64,000 nt of DNA from Zunongwangia atlantica 22II14-10F7 (GTDB lineage Bacteria > Bacteroidota > Bacteroidia > Flavobacteriales > Flavobacteriaceae), in assembly GCF_002094855.1 (NCBI RefSeq), contig NZ_ARYN01000007.1, forward strand, positions 124,001-188,000. Reading direction: 5' to 3'. Made by a program: the position numbers and the translations under genes. Each line of letters opens with the position of its first letter. The stretch's first letter is position 1. Of this stretch, positions 1 to 7,375 are shown in pieces. The notes beneath the pieces were generated by a model. It saw nothing but the letters and a program-made list of their open reading frames with translations. It was not told the DNA's origin and made no database searches.

Positions 1-1
1 A

Positions 2-1114
2 AACGAGCAAATTCGTTTGATTAGCCGTTTAACTAAGAATATTACAGTACTTTTTGATGGCGATGCTGCCGGAATTAGAGCTTCGTTGCGTGGGATCGAT
101 TTGATCCTGGAGCAAGGAATGAACGTAAAAGTTTGTAGTTTCCCTGAAGGTGAAGATCCAGATAGTTTTGCACGAAAAAATTCTGAAGAGGAGTTAAAAG
201 AGTTTTTAGCTGAAAACGCGACCGATTTTATAAGTTTTAAGGCTTCTTTATTAATGAAAGATGCTAAGAACGATCCCGTGAAAAAGGCGGCGTTAATTCG
301 GGATATGGTAAGTAGTATCGCAAAAATACCAGATACCATTCAGCAGGAAGTATATCTTCAGGAATGTTCCAGGATCATGGATATTTCAGAAGATGTGTTG
401 TTTTCTACGCTGGCGCAACTCACGAAAAAAGGAACTCAGGATCAACAAAGAGCAGCTAAAAAAGACCAAAAGAGTTTTCAGGTTGTAAGAGATGATCAAC
501 CAAAACAAGAACAGCAAACTATACGCCGAGTAGACGAATTACATGTGCTTGAAAAAGGCATTGTAAGTGCGCTATTACTTTACGGAAATGAAAAGCGAGA
601 GTTTGAAGAAATGTTTTTGGAAGCTGATGAATCTGGCGAACCGATTTTAAAAAGTACGAACGTAGAACGAAAAGTTTCTCGAAAAATTTACCTTGATTTG
701 CAGGAAGATGAGGTTGCTTTAGCAAATCCAGATTTTAGAGCGATTTACGAGCACTTAATTGAATATTATAATCGAGAAGAAAAGCTGATAGTCGAAAAAT
801 TTATAAGTGAAATGCCGCCTGAAAAATCGGCTATTGTGACCGATATTTTAATGGCTGAAGAGCGATACCAGTTAAGTGACTGGATGCGCCAGGATATTCC
901 CGTGAAATCGAAAGATGAGCAAATAGATAGATTGGTTTCAGAAACTATCCTGAATTTTAGACGTCATCTATTGATGAGTAAGATCAAGGAACTTCAAGGT
1001 TCGATTACTGAGTTGAATGCTGAGGTTGATAATTCAGAAAAACTGGAAGAAATTATGGATTATATTCAGCTTCGAAAAACTATAGAGGAAAAACTTAATA
1101 GAGTTACTAGTTGA
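2..1114 (+). CDS. dnaG: DNA primase, C-terminal part (5' end outside window)
   Basis: Makes the RNA primers for chromosome replication and docks on the DnaB helicase. The frame is already open at the first bases of the window, so the zinc finger and the first part of the catalytic core are missing. About 20 codons in, the protein shows the TOPRIM metal-binding motif FDGDAAG, followed by the typical continuation GMNVKVCSFPEGEDPDSF, which identifies bacterial primase. The remaining 300 residues are helical and fit the linker and the C-terminal helicase-binding domain. The gene converges with the response regulator, with only 15 bases between them and no clear terminator. The truncation is due to the window edge and is not a pseudogene signal. 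Confidence 0.93.
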   Translation, partial: NEQIRLISRLTKNITVLFDGDAAGIRASLRGIDLILEQGMNVKVCSFPEGEDPDSFARKNSEEELKEFLAENATDFISFKASLLMKDAKNDPVKKAALIRDMVSSIAKIPDTIQQEVYLQECSRIMDISEDVLFSTLAQLTKKGTQDQQRAAKKDQKSFQVVRDDQPKQEQQTIRRVDELHVLEKGIVSALLLYGNEKREFEEMFLEADESGEPILKSTNVERKVSRKIYLDLQEDEVALANPDFRAIYEHLIEYYNREEKLIVEKFISEMPPEKSAIVTDILMAEERYQLSDWMRQDIPVKSKDEQIDRLVSETILNFRRHLLMSKIKELQGSITELNAEVDNSEKLEEIMDYIQLRKTIEEKLNRVTS

Positions 1115-1129
1115 TCTGACTACACGAAT

Positions 1130-1771
1130 TTAAACTACAGGACTTATTTGTAAAAGTCGGGATTGAGTAATAAGCTCAGCAATACTATCAGCATCTAATT
1201 TTTTAAGCAATCTCGCTTTATACGTACTTACCGTTTTTTCGTTAATATTTAAAGCTTCAGCTATATCTTTATTACGCTTACCACTACTAAGTAAATTTAG
1301 AACTTCAGTTTCTCTTGAAGAAAGTTTCTTAAATCTAGAAATCTGGTTTTGCCCTTTAGAAATTCCACTATTTAATTTCTGAGTAATATCTTCATTCAGA
1401 TAAATGCCGCCACGAGCCACCTGCTTTATCGCTTTATTTACAATTTCAGAAGAATTTGTTTTCGAAATGTACCCTGCAGCCCCGGCTTTTATGGCGCTTA
1501 GTGCATACATTTCCTCTGGATGGCAGCTAAATACCAAGATTTTAATATGCGGGTATTGTTGTTTAATTTGTCGCAGCGCATGAATCCCGTTTAATTGCGG
1601 AAGATCAATCTCGATCATAAGCACATCTGGTCGCCTGTTTTCAAGATATCTAAATAATTCGTTGCCTGTAGCAACATGGCCAATAACATTTATAAAGTCA
1701 TTGGTTTCTAAGATATACTTAATACTTTCTGCGATTACGGGGTGCTGATCTGCAATTAAAATGGTACTCAT
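1130..1771 (-). CDS. NarL/LuxR-type response regulator with atypical receiver
   Basis: Two domains are visible: an N-terminal receiver (about residues 1-120) and a C-terminal LuxR-type helix-turn-helix (about 148-205, with LSSRETEVLNLLSSGKRNKDIAE and the recognition part INEKTVSTYKARLLKKL). It should bind DNA and regulate transcription. The receiver is unusual. The acidic pair is D8-Q9 instead of D-D/E, and the phosphoacceptor position, in PDVLMIEIDLPQLNG, is E54 instead of Asp. The switch residues S82 and K104 are kept. Family knowledge says such receivers are not phosphorylated in the normal way, and glutamate can mimic the phosphorylated state; constitutive activity here is inference. No histidine kinase lies next to it. 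An inverted repeat sits 22 bases upstream of the start. Confidence 0.88.
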   Translation of the reverse strand: MSTILIADQHPVIAESIKYILETNDFINVIGHVATGNELFRYLENRRPDVLMIEIDLPQLNGIHALRQIKQQYPHIKILVFSCHPEEMYALSAIKAGAAGYISKTNSSEIVNKAIKQVARGGIYLNEDITQKLNSGISKGQNQISRFKKLSSRETEVLNLLSSGKRNKDIAEALNINEKTVSTYKARLLKKLDADSIAELITQSRLLQISPVV

Positions 1772-1792
1772 TCTAGGATAAAGTTATGCTGT

Positions 1793-1811
1793 GTTAAAGT
1801 GATACTTTAAC
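1793..1811. promoter_or_regulatory. Inverted repeat upstream of the response regulator
   Basis: GTTAAAGT-GAT-ACTTTAAC is a perfect 8-bp inverted repeat with a 3-base spacer, placed 22 bases before the start codon on the minus strand, where the -33 region would be. Dyads of this size suit a dimeric helix-turn-helix regulator. Autoregulation by the adjacent LuxR-type protein is a guess from position. Confidence 0.4.
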
Positions 1812-1871
1812 CTAAAATTAAGTGATAATGCTTATAAATATCCCGTATTTACTGCAATTTCGATAAAACGT

Positions 1872-2663
1872 TTAATTTTTAAGATGAACTGGTATTTCAC
1901 ATACCGGGATTGGATTCATTTTATGAGAATTAGCTGTATTTAATCGTAAATAGGTTTTGTAAACTTCTTTCTCTCTGCCTTCAAAATCGGCTTCAGTTTT
2001 TCCTGAATCCTGCATGCTCATTGCCCATTCTAATTCATCATAACTGGCGCCAAGTTGCATTTCGTCACTTCGGCTATCTCCAAATAAGCCATCACTTGGT
2101 GCGGCAACCATAATATCTTCGATTACCTCTAATTCTTTTCCTAAAGCATAAACCTCACTTTTCATAAGATCTGCAATTGGGCTAAGATCTACACCGCCAT
2201 CACCATATTTTGTGTAAAAACCAACACCAAAATCTTCTACTTTATTCCCGGTGCCACCAACTAATAGTTTGTGCAATCCAGCAAAGTAATACAAAGTAGT
2301 CATTCTTAAACGGGCTCTGGAATTTGCTAAACTTAGATCTACATTGGCAGATTCTTCCACTTCTGGTAAAGCACTTCTAAAATTCTCGAAAATCGGAGTA
2401 AGATCTACGCGCTCACTGCTAACATTAGAAAATCGTTCTTTTAGAGAGGCGATATGTTTTTGCGCACGGCTAACGTGAGAAGGATCCTGGTGTATAGGCA
2501 TTTCTAAAACCAAAACATTTAAACCCGTTTTTGCACAAAGCGTCGAAGTTACAGCCGAATCTATCCCGCCACTCACACCAACAACAAATCCGTTCATTTT
2601 GGCGTTTTTAGCATAGTCCTTTAACCAGTTTACAATATGATCGATTACTTTTGTGGTTTGCAT
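1872..2663 (-). CDS. nadE: NH3-dependent NAD+ synthase
   Basis: Catalyses the last step of NAD+ synthesis, amidating deamido-NAD+ with ammonia and ATP in the cytoplasm. The PP-loop motif GVSGGIDSAV lies near residue 30, followed by conserved stretches such as SRARLRMTTLYYFA and GTGNKVEDFGVGFYTKYGDGGVD that form the ATP and dinucleotide sites. There is no glutaminase domain, so this is the short, ammonia-using form (263 residues, the usual length). I start at the ATG giving MQTTKVIDHIV and not 13 codons further upstream, because a TAnnTTTG element at 2704-2711 would put the transcript start downstream of the longer start. It is divergent from gldB. Confidence 0.95.
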   Translation of the reverse strand: MQTTKVIDHIVNWLKDYAKNAKMNGFVVGVSGGIDSAVTSTLCAKTGLNVLVLEMPIHQDPSHVSRAQKHIASLKERFSNVSSERVDLTPIFENFRSALPEVEESANVDLSLANSRARLRMTTLYYFAGLHKLLVGGTGNKVEDFGVGFYTKYGDGGVDLSPIADLMKSEVYALGKELEVIEDIMVAAPSDGLFGDSRSDEMQLGASYDELEWAMSMQDSGKTEADFEGREKEVYKTYLRLNTANSHKMNPIPVCEIPVHLKN

Positions 2664-2703
2664 AATTTTGGGTGAATTAGTTTGTAAATAATACCTTTGC
2701 ACA

Positions 2704-2711
2704 CAAAGCTA
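2704..2711 (-). promoter_or_regulatory. -7 promoter element of nadE
   Basis: On the minus strand this reads TAGCTTTG, a match to the Bacteroidota -7 consensus TAnnTTTG, about 40 bases before the chosen nadE start. It helps decide the start codon. Confidence 0.5.
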
Positions 2712-2772
2712 ATACTTAAACATTATTAATAAAAGGGCAAAAGCCAAAACCCGTGATTTTTGACAAAAGCTT

Positions 2773-3735
2773 ATGATGAAGAGAATTTTATTTGCCTTTT
2801 TTTTATTTCTAAGTCTTATTTCCTGTGATTCTGCATCAAAAAAAGAAAAAGAAATAGAAAAAGTTAGTGTAGATTTTAAAACCATACGATTTGACAGGCT
2901 TTTTGCTGAAGCTAAACCGCAAAGTCTTCCGCAGTTAAAACATGAATTTCCTTTTTTATTTCCGCAGCAATATCCAGATAGCGTTTGGATTAATAAAATG
3001 AAAGATACACTGCAACTGGAAATTAATAGAGAGGTTGCAAAAAAGTATCCCGATTTTAGCGAATTTGAGGATCAATTTTATTCGCTTTTTCAGCACGTAA
3101 AATATTACTTCCCAGATTTTAAAGTTCCTAATGTTATTACCGTAACTTCAGAAGTAGATTATAAAAATAAAACCATTTATACCGGCGATTATCTTTTTGT
3201 TTCGCTGGATACGTATCTTGGTGAAGATCATAAATTTTATATTGGTATTGTTGAATATTTTAAGCGGAATTTTACCGAAGATCAAATTGTGCCAGATGCT
3301 GCAAATAGTATTGCCGAAAAGTATGTGCCGCGTGCAAAATCCAGAACTTTTTTAGCGCAAATGATCTATTATGGGAAATTGTTGTATTTAAAAGATATTT
3401 GGCTCCCGCAGCAATCTAACTGGCGAAAAATAGGATATACTGAAGCGCAATGGAAATTTGCTGAAGAGAACGAAGAAATGATTTGGCGATATTTTGTAGA
3501 TAACGAGCTTATTTTTGATACCGATTCTAATTTAGCGCCTCGATTTTTATATCCTGCACCATTTTCTAAATTTTATTTGTCATTAGATGCTGAAACTCCC
3601 GACAGACTGGGGCAGTATATTGGCTGGGAAATGGTAAAATCTTATATGGATAAAAACGAGGTTTCTATAAAACAAATGTTACAGGCCGATGCTGAAACAA
3701 TTTTTAATAACGCAAACTATAAACCAAAGAAATAA
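2773..3735 (+). CDS. gldB: Gliding motility lipoprotein GldB
   Basis: Lipoprotein needed for gliding motility in Flavobacterium, anchored in the cell envelope; its biochemical role is unknown. The first 20 residues form a lipoprotein signal with the lipobox LISC. The mature part carries family-typical segments such as VDFKTIRFDRLF near the start and QYIGWEMVKSYM near the end. Length 320 residues, as expected. Its stop overlaps the start of the next gene (TAATG), and that gene encodes GldC, its usual partner, which strongly supports both calls. ATG-ATG at the start leaves one residue of ambiguity. Confidence 0.92.
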   Translation: MMKRILFAFFLFLSLISCDSASKKEKEIEKVSVDFKTIRFDRLFAEAKPQSLPQLKHEFPFLFPQQYPDSVWINKMKDTLQLEINREVAKKYPDFSEFEDQFYSLFQHVKYYFPDFKVPNVITVTSEVDYKNKTIYTGDYLFVSLDTYLGEDHKFYIGIVEYFKRNFTEDQIVPDAANSIAEKYVPRAKSRTFLAQMIYYGKLLYLKDIWLPQQSNWRKIGYTEAQWKFAEENEEMIWRYFVDNELIFDTDSNLAPRFLYPAPFSKFYLSLDAETPDRLGQYIGWEMVKSYMDKNEVSIKQMLQADAETIFNNANYKPKK

Positions 3736-4073
3736 TGGCAGCTTATAAAAAATCTGATATAAATATTGAAGTGATAACCGATGAAAATAAGGTTCCTGAA
3801 GAAATTTATTGGAGTGCAGAGGATGGTAATATTCATAAAGAAGAAGCAAAGGCTTTAATGCTTTCTGTTTGGGATAGCAAATCGCAGGAAACTTTAAGAA
3901 TCGATCTATGGACTAAGGAAATGCCGGTAGACGAGATGAAAAAATTCTTTCATCAAACCTTAGTTTCTATGAAAGAGACTTACTATCGCGCTACACAAGA
4001 TGATAAAATGGCTGATACGATGGGTGATTTTTGTGATTATTTTGCAGAGAAATTAGAAATAACCAAAAAGTAA
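3735..4073 (+). CDS. gldC: Gliding motility protein GldC
   Basis: Small soluble protein of 112 residues that supports gliding, probably through GldB; in Flavobacterium it is reported as helpful and not strictly essential. There is no signal peptide. Recognisable stretches are the N-terminal SDINIEVITDENKVPEEIYW and the central KEEAKALMLSVWD. Translation is coupled to gldB by the one-base overlap TAATG. No other gld genes are in the window, which is normal because gliding loci are scattered in this family. Confidence 0.93.
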   Translation: MAAYKKSDINIEVITDENKVPEEIYWSAEDGNIHKEEAKALMLSVWDSKSQETLRIDLWTKEMPVDEMKKFFHQTLVSMKETYYRATQDDKMADTMGDFCDYFAEKLEITKK

Positions 4074-4075
4074 TT

Positions 4076-4438
4076 TTGCATAAGAAACTCATCTTTGTTT
4101 ATAACGCAAACTCGGGTACGTGGAATTCGGTTTTGGATTCGGTTCACAAAATTTTGAAACCAGAAACTTATTCCTGTAAACTTTGTGCGGTAACTCATGG
4201 TTTGGCTGGTGAAAAAAATATCTGGAAAAACTATCGAAAATCGTCGAATCTCGATATGGAGTTTTACCATAAAGATGAGTTTCTAAAAACTTTTGCTTCA
4301 AAATATTTACTGAAGTTTGATTTTCCGGCGATACTTTTTGCTGAAAATGGAGATCTACAGGTGCTAATTTCAGCAGAGGAATTTAATGAGATTTCTTCCG
4401 TAGAAAAATTGATCGAAATTATCGAAAATCGAGTTTGA
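4076..4438 (+). CDS. Small conserved protein downstream of gldC, function unknown
   Basis: A 120-residue soluble protein starting with TTG two bases after gldC, so it very likely belongs to the gldBC transcript. No other start gives the opening KKLIFVYNANSGTWNSVLDS. The fold looks alpha/beta: a hydrophobic first strand, then NANSG, later a strand reading FDFPAILFAENGDLQVLISAEEF and a closing helix. Two cysteines form a C-K-L-C pair (YSCKLCAVTHG), which could suggest a redox or metal role but proves nothing. I do not recognise a characterised family. Related flavobacterial proteins are sometimes labelled GTPase, but no Walker motifs are visible here. Confidence 0.75.
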   Translation: MHKKLIFVYNANSGTWNSVLDSVHKILKPETYSCKLCAVTHGLAGEKNIWKNYRKSSNLDMEFYHKDEFLKTFASKYLLKFDFPAILFAENGDLQVLISAEEFNEISSVEKLIEIIENRV

Positions 4439-5116
4439 TTATTTGAAGTATTTATACCAAACGTCTGGTTCTAAATATTTAGCTGTAATATCTAATCTAG
4501 ATTCACCATTATATACCAATATAAGACCGTTTGGTTTGATAATGGCATAGCTGCCGCAAAGGTTGGACTGTCTAAAGAGGTTCTTGAAAATTCGATTGTT
4601 TGTATCGGAATATAAATAATCGAGTTTCTTTATGCTTTCGAAATTTATGCCTTCCTGAGTAATAACTAGGGTCTCGACATCCTTATACTTTTTTTCTATA
4701 ACTGTTTTTTGAGGAGCTAAGTGTTTTTTCAATTCTCTTACTCTATGTTTTTTCCAATTGTTATTATTGCTATGAAGCTCTAAATTACAAAGGTCGTCTT
4801 TATAGTAGTAGGAAATTAAAAAAGTGGTATTTCTGGGATACCTTTTATTGCTTAATTCTTCAAGGATAACAGAGAGTAACTGGTAATCGCCTTTAAAGGT
4901 TTCTATATTGGGTTTGTAAAATAATTTAGCTTCAATAGTATCCCCTTTTTTTGTGTCCCACCTTCCTTTGCTGGCATTATGGTGCCACTCATTGTAAAAT
5001 TTGTTTCTTGAAATAGTATTTCCATTTTCATCCAGATAACTTTTTGTTATTTTGGGAGTTACACAAGATTGTAGCATTAAAACAATAAAAGCAAATACAT
5101 AGAAATAGTTATTCAT
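4439..5116 (-). CDS. Putative lipoprotein, function unknown
   Basis: A 225-residue protein with a lipoprotein signal (hydrophobic segment then LQSC), so it is probably attached to the inner or outer membrane. The mature part begins VTPKITKSYLDENGNTISRNKFYNEWHHNASKGRW, a pattern that looks like an early beta-rich region, and contains many charged and aromatic residues (YYYKDDLCNLELHS). No domain is recognised. It converges directly with the gldBC group: its stop is adjacent to theirs. Promoter and terminator are not evident. Confidence 0.8.
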   Translation of the reverse strand: MNNYFYVFAFIVLMLQSCVTPKITKSYLDENGNTISRNKFYNEWHHNASKGRWDTKKGDTIEAKLFYKPNIETFKGDYQLLSVILEELSNKRYPRNTTFLISYYYKDDLCNLELHSNNNNWKKHRVRELKKHLAPQKTVIEKKYKDVETLVITQEGINFESIKKLDYLYSDTNNRIFKNLFRQSNLCGSYAIIKPNGLILVYNGESRLDITAKYLEPDVWYKYFK

Positions 5117-5232
5117 TATTGAATATTAAACCCCTAGATTTTGTTAAATGCCAAGGATAGTTGTGTGTAAAATTTCTGTGTAGGGATTTTATGATATTCT
5201 TTTTCAGTAATTGCTGAAAATAACTATAAAGC

Positions 5233-5835
5233 TTACTCGGTAACCTCGTTGTTAAGATTATCGATAAATTCAAGAATGTCTTCAGCACCGGTTTTTGCGG
5301 TAGATGAGGTTACAAAAAAATGTGGCATTTGTTCCCAGACCTGGAGCATTTCGTGCTGGTAATCCATTATGTTTTTCTCTAGCTCTTTGGGTTTTAATTT
5401 ATCGGCTTTAGTGAAGATCATGCAAAACGGGATCGCATGTTCGCCTAGCCATTCCATAAATTCCATATCTATAGGCTGTGGTTTATGGCGGCTGTCAATT
5501 AATACAAAAGCACAAACCAGTTGTTTGCGTTCTTCAAAATAAGCAGTGATAAACTTCTGGAAAACCTTTTTTGCAGATTTCGAGACTTTAGCATAACCAT
5601 ATCCCGGTAGATCGACAAGATGCCAATTCTTATTGATTAGGAAATGGTTGATAAGCTGAGTTTTACCTGGTTTTGCAGATGTTTTTGCAAGGCTTTTTCG
5701 GCCTGTGATCATGTTGATTAACGAAGATTTTCCCACATTACTACGCCCAATAAATGCATATTCAGGTAATGGACTATTAGGGCACTTAGCAACTTTAGAA
5801 TTGCTAACTACAAATTCAGCAGTATTAATCTTCAT
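5233..5835 (-). CDS. engB: Ribosome-biogenesis GTPase EngB/YsxC/YihA
   Basis: Essential GTP-binding protein that assists large ribosomal subunit assembly. All G motifs can be read: G1 GRSNVGKSSLIN, G2 region ending GKTQLINHF, G3 DLPGYGYAKVS, and G4 TKADKLK, with SSTAKTG as the G5 area. Length 200 residues, normal for the family. It lies 10 bases downstream of the alpha/beta hydrolase in the same direction and is probably co-transcribed with it. Confidence 0.96.
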   Translation of the reverse strand: MKINTAEFVVSNSKVAKCPNSPLPEYAFIGRSNVGKSSLINMITGRKSLAKTSAKPGKTQLINHFLINKNWHLVDLPGYGYAKVSKSAKKVFQKFITAYFEERKQLVCAFVLIDSRHKPQPIDMEFMEWLGEHAIPFCMIFTKADKLKPKELEKNIMDYQHEMLQVWEQMPHFFVTSSTAKTGAEDILEFIDNLNNEVTE

Positions 5836-5845
5836 GATCTAATTT

Positions 5846-6610
5846 TTAGAAGTTTCTTTTTTGTAACCAGTCGAACAATAACTCGTTAAAAAGATCTGGA
5901 TGTTCCATCATGGCAGCGTGGCCACATTTATCTACCCAATAAAGATCTGAGTCTGGTAGAAGTCGGTGAAAATCTTCTGCGACTTCTGGAGGCGTAACAT
6001 TATCGTTTTTTCCCCAAATGATACAGGTTGGTGTATTCATTTTTGGTAAGTCTTTTGCCATATTGTGTCTAATAGCACTTTTTGCAATGGCTAAGGTTTT
6101 TACCAATTTATTACGGTCGCCCACGGTTTCGTAAACATCGTCTACAATTTCTTTGGTAGCTACCGCAGGATCATAAAATACATTTTGAGCTTTTTTCTTT
6201 ATAAATTCATAGTCGCCACGGCGGGGATAACTTTCGCCCATTGCATTTTCGTATAATCCAGAACTTCCTGTAATTACAAGCCCTTTTATGCTTTCTGGAT
6301 ATAATTTTGTGGTTAAAAGTGCAATATGACCTCCTAAAGAGTTTCCTAATAAAATCACATTATTAAGACCTTTGGTGTCTAAAAATTCCTTCAGATATTT
6401 TGCAAAAGTGCCTACACTTGTTTTTAGTAGGGACATCGAATAAAGGGGAAGCTCTGGGATTAAAATTTTATAACCCTTTGAAGGAAAATAATCTACTACT
6501 CCGTCAAAATTACTTAAGCCACCCATAAGTCCGTGTAAAATAACTATCGGAGTCCCTTCGCCTATCTCTAAATATGTGAATTTTCCCTCTTTCCTTAAAT
6601 TATTTTTCAT
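5846..6610 (-). CDS. Alpha/beta hydrolase
   Basis: A 254-residue single-domain alpha/beta hydrolase. Seen motifs are the oxyanion-hole stretch VILHGLMGG near residue 28, the nucleophile elbow GNSLGG (catalytic Ser), an acid in IWGKNDNVTP and the terminal histidine in CGHAAMMEHPDLFN, so the triad is complete. No signal peptide, so it is cytoplasmic. The substrate cannot be told from sequence. First gene of a likely two-gene unit with engB. A TAnnTTTG element lies 26-33 bases upstream. Confidence 0.9.
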   Translation of the reverse strand: MKNNLRKEGKFTYLEIGEGTPIVILHGLMGGLSNFDGVVDYFPSKGYKILIPELPLYSMSLLKTSVGTFAKYLKEFLDTKGLNNVILLGNSLGGHIALLTTKLYPESIKGLVITGSSGLYENAMGESYPRRGDYEFIKKKAQNVFYDPAVATKEIVDDVYETVGDRNKLVKTLAIAKSAIRHNMAKDLPKMNTPTCIIWGKNDNVTPPEVAEDFHRLLPDSDLYWVDKCGHAAMMEHPDLFNELLFDWLQKRNF

Positions 6611-6635
6611 TGATACCCTTTGCGGTTAGCAATCG

Positions 6636-6643
6636 CAAATATA
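6636..6643 (-). promoter_or_regulatory. -7 promoter element of the hydrolase-engB unit
   Basis: Reads TATATTTG on the minus strand, a full match to TAnnTTTG, giving a leader of about 20 bases before the hydrolase start. No convincing -33 TTG at the usual distance. Confidence 0.5.
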
Positions 6644-6839
6644 GCGATTTCATTACAAGTATAATCATTTTTGAGCAATAGCAAAGTGATTAGCGGTTTT
6701 CAGTAATATTTATTAACGCAATTTGGAAGTGGGAATTTTAACACAAATTTAAGCGGAGAAAATAAACTCTTGGAACCGAAGAGAATAGCGCTATTTGGTA
6801 GTGTTTCAGTTAAATACGACGGGAAAACTTATCAACAAT

Positions 6840-6864
6840 GTGGGAAGATGTGGTAAAAAGTGGT
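6840..6864 (+). promoter_or_regulatory. Candidate MraZ operator (three GTGG boxes)
   Basis: Three direct repeats GTGGG, GTGGT and GTGGT start at 6840, 6850 and 6860, an exact 10-base period, just upstream of the -7 element of mraZ. MraZ proteins studied in Escherichia coli and Mollicutes bind tandem TGGG/GTGG boxes with about 5-base spacers to regulate their own dcw operon, so this fits autorepression. Binding here is inferred. Confidence 0.72.
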
Positions 6865-6875
6865 AATATTTTCAA

Positions 6876-6883
6876 TATATTTG
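6876..6883 (+). promoter_or_regulatory. -7 promoter element of the dcw cluster
   Basis: TATATTTG matches TAnnTTTG and starts 11 bases after the last GTGG box. The transcript would begin near 6890, leaving a leader of only about 12 bases before the GTG start of mraZ. The -33 region overlaps the MraZ boxes. Confidence 0.6.
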
Positions 6884-6901
6884 ACTTTGTAAAGCAAATT
6901 T

Positions 6902-7375
6902 GTGGTAAATCTTATTGGAACATACGAGTGTAAAGTTGACACTAAGGGTAGGCTTATGGTGCCTTCAGCCCTTAAGAAACAACTTATGCCTATGCTTCAG
7001 GAAGGTTTTGTGATTAAAAGGGCAGTCTTTCAGTCTTGTTTAGAGTTGTATCCCATGGAAGAGTGGAATAAACTTATGCAACGAATGAACAAACTTAATC
7101 GCTTTAAAAAGAAAAACAACGACTTTATTCGAAGATTCACAGCTGGCGTAAAGACTGTAGAGGTAGATGGAAATGGCAGGTTACTTATTCCAAAAGATCT
7201 TGTTGGTTTTGCAGGTATTAAGAAAGAGATTGTGCTTTCTTCAGCAATAAACATTGTGGAGATTTGGGATAAAGATAAGTACGAAGAAGCAATCGAGGCT
7301 GCAAGCGATGATTTTGCAGATCTGGCAGAAGAGGTAATGGGAATTGACGATTTCGATGTTGATGGAGTATCATAA
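6902..7375 (+). CDS. mraZ: Transcriptional regulator MraZ
   Basis: Ring-forming DNA-binding protein that regulates the division and cell-wall cluster it heads. Two SpoVT/AbrB-like halves are visible: MVNLIGTYECKVDTKGRLMVPSALKKQL at the start, and a second copy around residues 80-120 with VEVDGNGRLLIPKDLVGFAGI; each contains the DxxGR(L) signature. Length 157 residues, normal. The start is GTG, and the next gene's ATG lies inside its last codons (14-base overlap). Likely bound by its own product at the GTGG repeats upstream. Confidence 0.95.
   Translation: MVNLIGTYECKVDTKGRLMVPSALKKQLMPMLQEGFVIKRAVFQSCLELYPMEEWNKLMQRMNKLNRFKKKNNDFIRRFTAGVKTVEVDGNGRLLIPKDLVGFAGIKKEIVLSSAINIVEIWDKDKYEEAIEAASDDFADLAEEVMGIDDFDVDGVS

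Noticed and set aside
2664-2702. Longer N-terminus for nadE (13 extra residues)
   Set aside because: The predicted promoter element and family alignment from memory favour the internal ATG at 2663.
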